Shown here: positions 16,999-25,764 of the stretch, one piece after another | How the letters are laid out: each line of letters starts with the position of its first letter | Numbering within the stretch: the first letter of the stretch is position 1 | Position numbers and translations under genes: made by a program | Notes under the pieces: model-generated | The model's input: only the letters and a program-made list of their open reading frames with translations | What the model was told of the DNA's origin: nothing | Database searches by the model: none | Assembly (NCBI GenBank): GCA_958295765.1 | Contig: CATQHB010000002.1 | Coordinates: 2,220,091 to 2,284,090 of the forward strand | DNA length: 64,000 nt | Reading direction: 5' to 3' | Origin: an uncultured Dehalococcoidia bacterium | GTDB lineage: Bacteria > Chloroflexota > Dehalococcoidia > Lucifugimonadales > UBA3495

Positions 16999-18048
16999 TT
17001 ACCGGAAAGCGGGGATGACCGCTTCGGTGAACAGGCCAATGGAGCGCATTACCTGTTCGTGGCTGAGGTCGCCCCAGGCAAAGATGGAGCAGAAGTAGTT
17101 GATGCTGCTCTCCGCCACCGTCCGCTTTACCTGGTCGCGCACCGTTTCCGGCGACCCGGCCAGCAGCACTTCCTTTTCCACCCACTCGTCGAAGTCAATG
17201 GCCGCCGGCAGGGGTACGTCGTGCTTGTCCCACAGGAAGTTGATGTTGTAGAACCAGGTATCGAACGCCTTGCGGCAATCCCGGATGGCCTCTTCGTCGG
17301 TGGGGGCCACGTAAACGTGGCGGGTCAGGCCCAGCTTCGGCTCCTTGATATGGCCGTTCAGCCGGTTGGCTTCCCCCTGATGTTCCTGCCAGACCTGCCG
17401 GTAGAGGTCAAAGTGGGGCTTAACGTCCGCCGCCTGGTCAAAGACGCTGCTGGTGTTAAACCCGTGCTGGGCAATCCAGGGCACCGAGTCCCGGTTGTTG
17501 GTGGCGTACCACAGCGGCGGATAGGGCTTCTGCTGCGGTTCGGCCCACATCTTGATGTCCTTGTAGGTGTAGTGCTTGCCCTCATAGTCCAGGGTGTCCT
17601 GAGTCAGGCCCATAATGAGGATGTCCAGGGCTTCGTGGAACATCTCCCGGCCTTCCTCAAACTTAACGTCATAGTGTTCCGCTTCCATTGGAACGATGCC
17701 CCGGCCTACGCCCAACTCCAGCCGGCCGTTGCTCAGGTTGTCCAGCATACAAACCTCGTGGAGCAGGCGCAGGGGGCTGTAGAAGGGCAGCAGAAATACC
17801 AGGGGGCCGAGGCGGATGTTCTTGGTGCGCTGGGAGGCCGCCGACAGGAAAACCGACGGCGACGGGGCCAGGCTCAGGGGCGTCATGTGATGCTCGGCCA
17901 GGTGGTAGCAGTAAAAGCCGTTCCGGTCGGCGTACTCCAGCAGCTTCAGCCGCTCCTCATAAATCTTGCTGTGGGGCTGCTTTTCCCACTCAATCCAGTC
18001 AAAGAGGCCGAACTCCAGGGCGTTGCCATTGGTCTGCGTAGTGCTCAT
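16999..18048 (-). CDS. LLM-class flavin-dependent oxidoreductase (first of four)
   Basis: This 349-residue TIM-barrel protein belongs to the bacterial luciferase-like family, which uses FMNH2 or F420 to oxidise organic substrates. Typical features are AEHHMTPLSLAPSPSVFL (about 51-68), LDNLSNGRLELGVGRG (about 100-115), and a late PETVRDQVKR insert that precedes the barrel end. The ATG at 18048 is preceded by GGAG. It lies downstream of the substrate-binding lipoprotein gene on the same strand. The substrate is unknown; F420 versus FMN cannot be decided by eye. Confidence 0.9.
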   Translation of the reverse strand: MSTTQTNGNALEFGLFDWIEWEKQPHSKIYEERLKLLEYADRNGFYCYHLAEHHMTPLSLAPSPSVFLSAASQRTKNIRLGPLVFLLPFYSPLRLLHEVCMLDNLSNGRLELGVGRGIVPMEAEHYDVKFEEGREMFHEALDILIMGLTQDTLDYEGKHYTYKDIKMWAEPQQKPYPPLWYATNNRDSVPWIAQHGFNTSSVFDQAADVKPHFDLYRQVWQEHQGEANRLNGHIKEPKLGLTRHVYVAPTDEEAIRDCRKAFDTWFYNINFLWDKHDVPLPAAIDFDEWVEKEVLLAGSPETVRDQVKRTVAESSINYFCSIFAWGDLSHEQVMRSIGLFTEAVIPAFR

Positions 18049-18164
18049 TTCAAGACTCCGCTACAGTTGTTAAGTTGATAAGAACTCCGGGTGAAATGGT
18101 GAACTTAAGCCGTTCAGGGTGAGCCTGTCGAACCACCAACACGCATTGCGAACACCCATAAAGA

Positions 18165-18196
18165 GAGGCAGGCTACTTATTATAGCAACCTGCCTC
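18165..18196 (-). terminator. hairpin after the substrate-binding protein gene
   Basis: The stem GAGGCAGG/CCTGCCTC with a partly paired AT-rich interior is followed on the minus strand by TCTCTTTAT. It probably reduces read-through from the lipoprotein gene into the LLM gene. Confidence 0.5.
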
Positions 18197-18245
18197 ATTT
18201 GGCGCCAGTAAGGGGTAAGGGATCTACCCTACCGCCCGGACTGGT

Positions 18246-20315
18246 TTATTGGGCCGCCGCCGTTACGCTGTGCAGGTGGCCGCCCCGGGGCACCGTGCTG
18301 CCGGGATAGACCCAGTCGGATACTACCGAGGGGTCAACCACGACAGTGTGGGGGAACCAGAACAGGGGCATGGTCATATAGCTCTCGAAGGCGTAGTTGC
18401 CCCACTCGCGAGCCAGAGCGTCCCGCTCGTCAAAGTCGGTCGCGTTGCGCCATTCGAAGGACTTGCGGTTCACCCAGTTATCCTGGTAGTGATTGCTGCG
18501 CCCGAAGGTGCTGGTGAAACCGCTGACGTTGCCGTACTCCAGCGGGAAGTAGATGATGATGTTGGGCCAGACCCGGTGCTGCATCTCACGGCCACGATAG
18601 CGCTGCCGCACGGTGGCGCCGTCCAGGTCCTCAATCTCCACCTCGATACCCACCTGCTGCCAGTAGTTGGCGATCGCTTCCATCGCCTGGGGCAGTTCCG
18701 CTTCGCCCGGCGAGACATAGGACTGCACCGTTACCTTCACCGGGTTCTCTTCGCTGTAGCCGACCTCGGCCAGCAACTGGCGGGCTTCATCCGGGTTGTA
18801 CTTGTAGGCTTCCTCGTAGCGTTCCGGCCAAGTGTCATCCCAACCGTAATGGGTGGGGTGATAGTAGCCGACGTACATCAGTTCGCCGATGCCCTTATAG
18901 AGCTGGTCCAGGAGTTCTTCCCGGTTGATAGCCTTGTTCATCGCCCGGCGTACCTTCCAGCCGTTAGTCTCAAAACCCGCCTCGCCCGGCTGGGGCGGTT
19001 CCGAGCCGGCCCAGGGGGTCTCGGCCCAGGGCACCGAGGCGTCATAGCTTTCGATGTCCTTGGGGTCGTCGCTCAGGTACATCCCGCCAAAGAAGACGAA
19101 GAAGTTGTTGGCGGTGAACTGGGAGCGGATGAGCTTCTTGCCCTGGGAGGCCGCGTCCTTCTGCAAGTCCAAGGGCAGGTCGGCCATGTGCGCCTCGCCG
19201 GCCAGCAGGGCGGCGTAGCGGCTGGCGTCCTCCCGCACCCAGAAGATTCGCACTTCCTCGAAGTCCGGGTCTTCCGCCGCCACGTCAGCGGCGTCCTGAG
19301 TCCAGTGGCGGCCCGGCGTCTTTTCAATGATGAAATGCTCGGCCGGCACGATCTCCACGTACTGGTAAGAGGCGGTGCCCTGGAGGCCGTTGTCGTCCAG
19401 GTTCTTTTCCTTGGCCTCAAGGCTAGCCAGGCAGGCAGCGTCCCCTTCGCCACAGCTATAGACGGCCTCAGCGCCGCCGGCGGAATTCCAGAAGTCCCTG
19501 CTCCACGGCCCCATTTCCGACGAGGCGTTGCTCATTACGAACTCGGCGTCGAAGGTGGTGGCCGGGTTGCCGTCCGGCCCGTGGAAGACGATGGTAAAGG
19601 TATGATCGTCAACCTTGCGGAAATACTGGTCGGGGGTCGCCAGGGGGTTCCCGTCGTCATCCCGGCCGCCGATGAAGTAACGGGGCGTACCCAGGCGGGA
19701 ATCGGGCCGGGTAAGAATCCCGGCGGTGTGCAGGAAGTCATCCGCCGTCAACTCGCCCCAGCCGTTGTGGAACTGGACGCCCTCCCGGAGGTAGAAAGTC
19801 CACTCGGACAGGTCTTCGTTGGCTTCCCAGCGGGTCGCCAGTTCCGGCACGTAGGCGCTGCTCTTGCCGTCGACGCCAATGGCGTACTCCAGAATCGGGT
19901 CGAACAGCACGTAAGCCTGGCGGCTGCCGGCCCAGGGGCGGTTGGACTCATTGGCTACGGCGCCAATGGCGTACTCCAGCCGGGTAACCGAGCGGGTTTC
20001 CACCGCCGGCGGCGCGGCCGTCGGTGCGGGAACCGCGGTGGGCTGGGCCATGGCCTCGGAACCGCTCACCGAGCCGCTCTCACCGCCGGTCATGCCGGTG
20101 CTGGGCTGCCGTTGCGCGGCGGGAGCCGGCGCCTTTTCCGCCGATATTCCGGCCACTTCCGAAACGGACTGGTCAGAAGTGGCGCCTGCACCAGCCGGCT
20201 CAGACGGTGAGGCCGGACTCTCCTGCGCTGAACCGCAGGCGATAATCAAAAGTAGGACTAAACACAATGACCCGTACAGCCAGGCACGGGGATGTGTAAA
20301 CCAGTGAAAAGCCAT
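18246..20315 (-). CDS. ABC transporter substrate-binding lipoprotein (SBP family 5, peptide/solute)
   Basis: This 689-residue extracytoplasmic binding protein has a lipoprotein signal peptide with lipobox LIIAC at Cys27. A Ser/Pro/Ala-rich tether of about 80 residues follows, then a family 5 (DppA/OppA-type) fold containing DLSEWTFYLREGVQFHNGWGELTADD and YNPDEARQLLAEVGYSEENP. The ATG at 20315 is chosen because GGAGGG sits seven bases upstream and the signal peptide then begins MAFHWF. It would feed the two permeases encoded convergently at 14.4-16.3 kb. Confidence 0.9.
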   Translation of the reverse strand: MAFHWFTHPRAWLYGSLCLVLLLIIACGSAQESPASPSEPAGAGATSDQSVSEVAGISAEKAPAPAAQRQPSTGMTGGESGSVSGSEAMAQPTAVPAPTAAPPAVETRSVTRLEYAIGAVANESNRPWAGSRQAYVLFDPILEYAIGVDGKSSAYVPELATRWEANEDLSEWTFYLREGVQFHNGWGELTADDFLHTAGILTRPDSRLGTPRYFIGGRDDDGNPLATPDQYFRKVDDHTFTIVFHGPDGNPATTFDAEFVMSNASSEMGPWSRDFWNSAGGAEAVYSCGEGDAACLASLEAKEKNLDDNGLQGTASYQYVEIVPAEHFIIEKTPGRHWTQDAADVAAEDPDFEEVRIFWVREDASRYAALLAGEAHMADLPLDLQKDAASQGKKLIRSQFTANNFFVFFGGMYLSDDPKDIESYDASVPWAETPWAGSEPPQPGEAGFETNGWKVRRAMNKAINREELLDQLYKGIGELMYVGYYHPTHYGWDDTWPERYEEAYKYNPDEARQLLAEVGYSEENPVKVTVQSYVSPGEAELPQAMEAIANYWQQVGIEVEIEDLDGATVRQRYRGREMQHRVWPNIIIYFPLEYGNVSGFTSTFGRSNHYQDNWVNRKSFEWRNATDFDERDALAREWGNYAFESYMTMPLFWFPHTVVVDPSVVSDWVYPGSTVPRGGHLHSVTAAAQ

Positions 20316-20429
20316 AACGTAACCCTCCATCGCCTTACGGCAAGTTGTAATTGGGTCTATCCGGGACGCCACGCGGCGCAACAACACGACAACCGGTCGG
20401 GCCGCCGCCGGCACCCGGCAATGTGAGGC

Positions 20430-20458
20430 ACTATAAGACAAGGCATTGCGATTGTCAA
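20430..20458 (-). promoter_or_regulatory. sigma70-type promoter of the binding-protein gene
   Basis: The minus strand carries TTGACA (20453-20458), a 17-base spacer and TATAGT (20430-20435), about 115 bases before the ATG. This is one of the best promoter matches in the window. Confidence 0.75.
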
Positions 20459-20698
20459 CAATTATTGGACACCGTGTATTGAACACCGCGCCGGGGTAGG
20501 CGCAAAATCCACGCCAGGAACGGCAATCGCTCATGGTGAGCTTGTCGAACCACCGGTTCACCCTTCGACAAGTTTACCGGTTCCCGGCCAGCGCCGCCCC
20601 CGGCCCTTGCCCGGCTATTTTACGGAATATAAGACAAGCCGCCGGAAATGTCAAGCAAATCAGGCGGCTGAACTCTTATTTATGGCATAAACCGGCGA

Positions 20699-23011
20699 TT
20701 ATTCCGGCAATGGGCCGAAATCCGGCGGCGGTATCCGGCGGCGGGAGGCGGATTCGTAAGCCGAGGCGATGGTCAGCAGCAAGTCCTCTTTGCCCGGCTC
20801 GGCGCGGAATACCAGGGAGAAGGGCAGGCCCGGTTCCGGCAACTCGGTGGCAACGTCGGAGGGCGCCGACACATAACTGGAACCGTCGGCGGAGAGTTGG
20901 AACACCGGGTCGTAAACGGTGGTAACGTAACCGGCGGGAATCAGCACCTCGGTCAGCCCGGCGTTGGGGCCGTTGGTGGACTCCTGCCGGATGTTGTTGC
21001 CGCCATCGTTCTGGTTGGCGCCGCCAATTTTGGCCGGCGGGTAGGGGGTGTGCAGCCGCACCAGGGCATCCAGGCGGTTTTCCAGAATTACCATCATATC
21101 CACCCGCCGCAGCAACTCCCGCAGCATAATACGCTCGTCCACGCCCTGGCGCCCGCCCAGGGGATTGCGCATATCGGTAACCTCTTCCCAATTCTTGAAG
21201 GCGGCCCGCTGGTCGTCGCCCCAGAACTTGGAACGGGCGTTGAGCGTCGGCCAGTCCACCAGGCTCTCCCGGAAACCCAGGGCGCGCCAGTCGGCGGAAC
21301 GGCGGGACAGGTATTGCCGGATGTGGAACCGGAAGGACATCGCCAGTTCCTGCTGCTGGATGGTCGCCAGGTCCAGGTTCACCGGCGGCTCGATAAGCCC
21401 GTCGGCCAGTTCCACGAAATAGTCGATGGGCTGCATCTCCCCGGAACCGAAAAACCGGCCGGGGGCAAACTCGGTAGGGACGATAACCTCGGCAAACTCC
21501 TTGAACAGGGGCTGGCCGTCCGGCCCCAGCCGGTAGAGAACGTCGGGCATAAATACCGGCAGCAGCCGGGCAATGGCCCGCCGGAAGTCCACAGTCATCG
21601 GTTCAATTTCCGGGTCGGCTTGCCAGTTCCGGTCGTAGGACTCCAGCAGGGTGGCGCCCAACCGGTCCCGCAGCACTTCCTTTACCTCCCGGTTGGCGGC
21701 GGTAACGATGGGCAACTCGGTCAGCGAACCGGGGGGCGAGGCAAAGGACTCCCGGATGATGCCGATGCGCCGCCCGGCCAGGGAACCGGCGGCCCCGGAA
21801 CTGCGGGCGTGGCCGGCGTAGGGCGTGGGCAGCACCGAGGAGCGGGGGACGGTGGTGAACGGGTCCCGGGGGTCATAATAGCCGTTTTCCGGGTCTTTCA
21901 AGGCATCCAGCACCCGGGCGCAGTCCTGAATGGCGCGGCAGTGGATACCACTGCGGTCGCAATAGATGTCGGCGCCGATGGCCCCACCGTCAAAACCCAG
22001 CATCGCCTTGTGGGGCAGGATGAGGGCTACGGCGTTGTGATTGGCCGGCCCCCGGGTGGAGGCCCGGGTTTCCTCCCCCAAACTCGCCATAACCATATTG
22101 GAACTGACCGACAGGGCCGAGCCGGAGCTGGAACCCAGGGAGGCGGAACGGGTGGTATCGTAGGGATTGGAGGGGTTGCCGCCCCAGGTACTCCGCTGGT
22201 AGCCCAATACCGAGGGCAGTATCTGGTCCGGCGTGTGCCGTCCGCCGGGGTCGCCGGCGCGCCCGTTGTATTCGGTGTTGACCGCCTTGGCGAAAATTAT
22301 CGCCCCCTTGTTCCGCAACTGCTCCACCAGCACGTGGTCCCGGGCTGGAAAGTCGATGTCATAGGCCGCATCGCCGCCGCCGGTGGAGCGCATATCCTTG
22401 GTATCGAAGGGGTCTTTGAAGGAAAAGGTTACGCCGTACATCGGCAGCAGTTCCAGGTCCGGGTTGCTGCCATAGGCGGCGTCCAGTTCCGCCGCCCGTT
22501 CCAGGGCGTCCGGGAATTGGCGGAAATGTTCGCAGACCGGGGGCGCGCCGGCGGGCAGCGGCCCCTGGGCGGGATGGCGGTCATAGTCGCCCCGGCAGGT
22601 TACCGAGCGTTCTCCCCGCAGGTTCAGGGTTGCCAGGGCGTTGACCTGGCCGGCTTGGGCCTTGCCGACAATCATTCCGAATTGCTGCTGCACTGAGGGG
22701 TCAGAGGCGGTCGGTTCCATCCGGCCATACTCCAGGGGCTTTCCCCGGTACTGGTCCAGGTTGGGGAATAGTTCCGACGCCTTGACCGTTTCGGTGGGAA
22801 AGCGAATCGGCTCCCCGGCCCGCACCGTTCCCGTGGCTTCGGGAACCGGCGCGCCGTCCTCGGTTACCAGCAGGCTGGGCACGCCGTTATAGGCCCGCAC
22901 CCGGTCAATGTAGCCCTGCACAATCTCAACGCAGGTAGTTTGCCCCGCCTGTATTGCCGCCTGCAACTCGGCGATGGTCGCCTCTTCCAGGCGGAATCCT
23001 TGTTCCGTCAT
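20699..23011 (-). CDS. long amidase-signature family hydrolase
   Basis: At 770 residues this is well above the usual 450-550 of the family. The catalytic Lys lies in FSFKDPFDTKDM, the cis-Ser in LGSSSGSALSVSS and the nucleophile Ser in ETRASTRGPANHN; the last replaces the usual TGGSIRxPA and is atypical. The extra length comes from an N-terminal domain of about 190 residues and a long insert before the C-terminal GLPFSLVFRAEPGKEDLLLTIASAYE. The ATG at 23011 follows GAGGTAGG. It probably hydrolyses an amide, but the substrate is unknown. The next gene upstream on this strand is the OsmC-like selenoprotein, 131 bases away. Confidence 0.85.
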   Translation of the reverse strand: MTEQGFRLEEATIAELQAAIQAGQTTCVEIVQGYIDRVRAYNGVPSLLVTEDGAPVPEATGTVRAGEPIRFPTETVKASELFPNLDQYRGKPLEYGRMEPTASDPSVQQQFGMIVGKAQAGQVNALATLNLRGERSVTCRGDYDRHPAQGPLPAGAPPVCEHFRQFPDALERAAELDAAYGSNPDLELLPMYGVTFSFKDPFDTKDMRSTGGGDAAYDIDFPARDHVLVEQLRNKGAIIFAKAVNTEYNGRAGDPGGRHTPDQILPSVLGYQRSTWGGNPSNPYDTTRSASLGSSSGSALSVSSNMVMASLGEETRASTRGPANHNAVALILPHKAMLGFDGGAIGADIYCDRSGIHCRAIQDCARVLDALKDPENGYYDPRDPFTTVPRSSVLPTPYAGHARSSGAAGSLAGRRIGIIRESFASPPGSLTELPIVTAANREVKEVLRDRLGATLLESYDRNWQADPEIEPMTVDFRRAIARLLPVFMPDVLYRLGPDGQPLFKEFAEVIVPTEFAPGRFFGSGEMQPIDYFVELADGLIEPPVNLDLATIQQQELAMSFRFHIRQYLSRRSADWRALGFRESLVDWPTLNARSKFWGDDQRAAFKNWEEVTDMRNPLGGRQGVDERIMLRELLRRVDMMVILENRLDALVRLHTPYPPAKIGGANQNDGGNNIRQESTNGPNAGLTEVLIPAGYVTTVYDPVFQLSADGSSYVSAPSDVATELPEPGLPFSLVFRAEPGKEDLLLTIASAYESASRRRIPPPDFGPLPE

Positions 23012-23142
23012 AACCCTACCTCGTTACCGGATTTCTTGGCCCCGGAAATACTTTACCCCGGAAACAGGATAACGCAGCGGCGCGCCGGGATGTTCGGCGT
23101 CTCCAGGGTGAAAAGTCCCCGGCGTTGCGAATATCCAACTAT

Positions 23143-24168
23143 CTAATCAATCACCACCTGCTCATCCAGCACCACGCCGCCCTCCCGGTAGGCGATGGAA
23201 ATGGGGTCGCGGAGCAGGGCCGCCTGGATGGTCTCAATGGGCATAGTGCGGGGGCTGCCCGGGGCCACGATGCGGCGCACGGCGTTGCGGTAGCTGACCG
23301 TGCCAGCGGCGGCGTTGCCTTGAGCCTGGCCCCGTCCGCCGGGGGCGCTCATGCCCAGTTCCACCCGCAAACTCTCGGCGTCGCCGGCGTCCTCAAAGGG
23401 CAGCAGGCGGCTCAGGGTGGTGGCCGTAGAGGCGGCCCACGCCGCTTGAGCGGTGGGGAAGGGCGGCGGCACCCAGCCTTCGGAACTGTGGCCGGCCAGC
23501 ACCGTCCAGCGGCTGGTATGGGTCAGGTTTTCCGTAGTAACGTAAATCTTGGCCTCCCCCTCGTCGCTCATCCCGCCGTCGGCGTCATACTCCTTGGTAT
23601 CCAGCAGGTAGCGCCCATGCACCGAACCCGGAACGATCGCCGGCAGGTTCCCTTCCAAAGGCCGGAGACTTTCGGGAACCGGCGATGCGGCGGTTACTTC
23701 GCCGGAAAGCCACTGTACTTCGTCCTCAACTACCATAGAGCCTTTGGTGAGGGCCTGCCCGACGGGGCAATACCGGACGGCGCGCTGGAGCCGGACCCGT
23801 TCCGTCTCGGAGAGATTGCCCTTGAGCCGAACCACTTCCCGGACGCCAAACCCCAGCGATGCCGGGTAGTCGGCCCGCTCCACCGGCTCCACCGCAAAGT
23901 CAACCTCGATGTTCTCCAGAGGAATCCCACCCCGGTAGGCCACGCCTACCACGGTTACCACGGTTCAAGCGGCCCAGGCCGCTACCGCCAGGTATTGGGG
24001 CGGCGGGCCACCGATGTCGGAAGTCAGGTTAGGGATGCCGGTTACGAAGGGCCAGGGGCCGCGACCGCCGGCGCCGATGAGGGTAAGAACCGTATCCTCA
24101 CCCACCGGGCGGGCAATAATGTTGCGTTGGGTTTGGGACGCTGCGCTGGAACTGGCCGGTTGCGTCAT
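23143..24168 (-). CDS. tandem-domain OsmC-like protein with in-frame TGA (candidate selenoprotein)
   Basis: Read through the TGA at 23965-23967, this is one 341-residue protein starting at the ATG at 24168 (AGGAGG seven bases upstream). Domain 1 (about 1-155) is OsmC-like: the TGA is codon 68 in LAVAAWAA-U-TVVTVVGVA, where OsmC proteins have the peroxidatic Cys, and the second conserved Cys is in RYCPVGQ (134). Domain 2 (about 165-341) repeats the pattern as AAWAA-S-TATTLSRLL with Ser247, and has Asp in place of the second Cys, so it looks catalytically dead. The frame is open on both sides and there is no frameshift. A hairpin 15-36 nt past the TGA fits a bacterial SECIS. The likely role is peroxide or thiol redox chemistry. 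The alternative is a nonsense mutation or sequencing error. Confidence 0.78.
23929..23955 (-). promoter_or_regulatory. candidate bacterial SECIS hairpin of the OsmC-like gene
   Basis: In the mRNA, 21 nt separate the UGA from a GUG triloop closed by a perfect 7-bp stem GGUAGGC/GCCUACC. The stem extends through a U-G pair and one mismatch to ACC/GGU. The position and the G at the start of the loop match the bacterial SECIS consensus. Confidence 0.7.
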
Positions 24169-24431
24169 CGGGGCGCCTCCTGATACAGGATACCCGCAAC
24201 TATAAATGGGGAAGGGGGCAGCGTCAACCGGGGCGGGGGCGGGGGGTAAAGTCGAGTTGTCCCCTCTCCCCGCTCATCCTGAGCCAGTCGAAGGATGCAC
24301 TGAAAGAGGAATCGCCAGATAAGGCCGGGTGGTTCGACAAGCTCACCATGAGCGGATGTTGTTATTGGCACAGGCTTTGCACCAGCCTTGGAACCGGGGC
24401 AGGGGTGGTTTTGACGGAGGGAGACCGGGGC

Positions 24432-24531
24432 GGGGTACTACATAGACTCTAACTCGGCAAGGAAACTGGCAACCGCTTGTGAGGGGTATTACATAGATTC
24501 CAACTCGGCAAGGAAACTGGCAACCGCTTGT
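24432..24531 (-). repeat. two 49-bp direct repeats downstream of the hicB-like gene
   Basis: Copies at 24432-24480 and 24483-24531 differ at only a few bases. On the minus strand each encodes QAVASFLAELESM followed by a stop codon, which looks like a duplicated C-terminal end of an antitoxin-like protein. The gap 24169-24547 also holds B units near 24268-24295 and 24330-24358. Confidence 0.7.
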
Positions 24532-24547
24532 ATCGCGGGAAATGGGG

Positions 24548-24856
24548 TCAGGCAGGGGCTGCACTCTCTACGAGAGCGCCAACCGGGTAGATACGGCGTA
24601 CCGATGTTTGGTCGTCGGGCTGGGTTATGTAGTTGACGTGATGGGGTACACCGTGGTAGGCCAGATATTGGGGAACGTCCGGGGTGTACTTCAGAAAGAA
24701 GTCAATCCCCTCCTTGACCCGGCGCTCCACACCCTCTCTCGTATCGCCGTAAACCCACATACCCAAAGGTTTAATCAAGGCAGCCCAATAGTCGCCTCGA
24801 TCCTCCAGGGACACCTCGGCGTCGAAATGTACCGTTACTGCTACCCTCCTGTTCAT
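24548..24856 (-). CDS. HicB-like domain protein
   Basis: This 102-residue protein has the pattern of a HicB antitoxin N-terminal domain: strand VTVHFDAEVSLED, then DYWAALIKPLGMWVYGDTREGVERRVKEGI. The start ATG follows GAGGAG by eight bases. No HicA toxin is recognisable next to it, and the C-terminal DNA-binding half of typical HicB proteins is absent, so it may be an orphan HicB-like protein of other function. Confidence 0.65.
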   Translation of the reverse strand: MNRRVAVTVHFDAEVSLEDRGDYWAALIKPLGMWVYGDTREGVERRVKEGIDFFLKYTPDVPQYLAYHGVPHHVNYITQPDDQTSVRRIYPVGALVESAAPA

Positions 24857-24948
24857 TTTTGTTTCTCCTCATTTACGGCAGATTAACCAATACCACGTTG
24901 TCAGTTTAACATATTGGCACGAAGCACGACAATGTGGTGGATTCGGCG

Positions 24949-25016
24949 GTATTCTCAACAAGAGTTGGTTTTCTGGCCGGAATACCCGTCGGAACTCCAA
25001 CGCGTGTTGAGAATAC
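24949..25016. repeat. short family C element (terminal repeats only)
   Basis: GTATTCTCAACAAGAGTTGG and its inverse CCAACGCGTGTTGAGAATAC face each other over 68 bases without the GGGCGGG core. Confidence 0.7.
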
Positions 25017-25095
25017 CGGTTATCCGGCAATGACGGTTAGCCCTGCCTACTATTGCTTGTTTGGTGCTTGTTTGGAAAGCTGCGGTCAACCTGTT

Positions 25096-25185
25096 CTGTC
25101 ATTCCGACCACAGGGAGGAATCTAAAAATCTTGAGAGGTGTCAAGGGCCGGCATTTTAGATTCCTCCCTGTGGTCGGAATGACAG
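25096..25185. repeat. family E inverted repeat, copy 2
   Basis: The arms CTGTCATTCCGACCACAGGG and CCCTGTGGTCGGAATGACAG are perfect inverses. They fill most of the remaining gap before the DCC-family gene. Confidence 0.85.
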
Positions 25186-25220
25186 AGGCGTGGTCGCGGA
25201 ATGGCATATGCACGACCCTA

Positions 25221-25655
25221 CTAAACGTCGGGCGTATGCCGGCAGGAGCCATCCACCGGGCATGGCTGGAAACCGGAAAAGCGGGGACGCATCCGCCGGA
25301 AAAGGGCGTAGCCGGCCAGCCCTAACTGCCGCAGTCCCGGCGTCCGCGTCCAACCCCAAAGCCACCCCTGGCCGACGGCGTCCCACATAACCGGAAAGCT
25401 GTCCAGCCCTTCGTGCAGGACACCCTCCCGGTCTTTGACATACATCCGGGAAACCAGGTCTGCCAACTCCAAGCCGTATTGGGCCGGGTCAAAATCGGGG
25501 GCGGCAAAGTCAATGAGACGCAGGTTCCGCCGCTTATCCAGCCGTTGCAAAAGGCGGATTTCCCGCTGGCAAACCGGACAGAGGCCGTCATAAAACACTT
25601 CCACCAGTGGCTCTTTCAATGGCGCTTTCCCGGCAGTGTCTATGCTTGCCATCAT
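25221..25655 (-). CDS. DCC-family thiol-disulfide oxidoreductase (DUF393)
   Basis: This 144-residue protein carries the DCC-family signature FYDGLCPVCQREIRLLQRLD (about 20-39) with the CxxC pair, and later DSFPVMWDAVGQGWLWG. Members are presumed thiol-disulfide oxidoreductases with a thioredoxin-like core. The start is one of two adjacent ATGs (25655 or 25652) behind GGGGTGG. It precedes no obvious partner, and its electron donor is unknown. Confidence 0.85.
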   Translation of the reverse strand: MMASIDTAGKAPLKEPLVEVFYDGLCPVCQREIRLLQRLDKRRNLRLIDFAAPDFDPAQYGLELADLVSRMYVKDREGVLHEGLDSFPVMWDAVGQGWLWGWTRTPGLRQLGLAGYALFRRMRPRFSGFQPCPVDGSCRHTPDV

Positions 25656-25764
25656 CCACCCCGCTCCGGCCGTTATTGCGGTTCGCCTTACGCTGCCGGC
25701 ATTGTCGCAACCGGCATCATCGCAAAACCTTAACCGATTACCGATTATTTCCCGGTGGCGAGGG

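Noticed and set aside
23143-24168. Two separate genes or a frameshifted pseudogene at the OsmC locus
   Set aside because: The frames on both sides of the TGA are the same, the break falls exactly on the catalytic Cys site, and a SECIS-like stem follows. A pseudogene would not predict this position.
24343-24564. A 73-residue ORF downstream of the hicB-like gene as the HicA toxin
   Set aside because: It has no HicA-type double-stranded-RNA-binding motif or GxH region and merely translates the 49-bp repeats in another frame.
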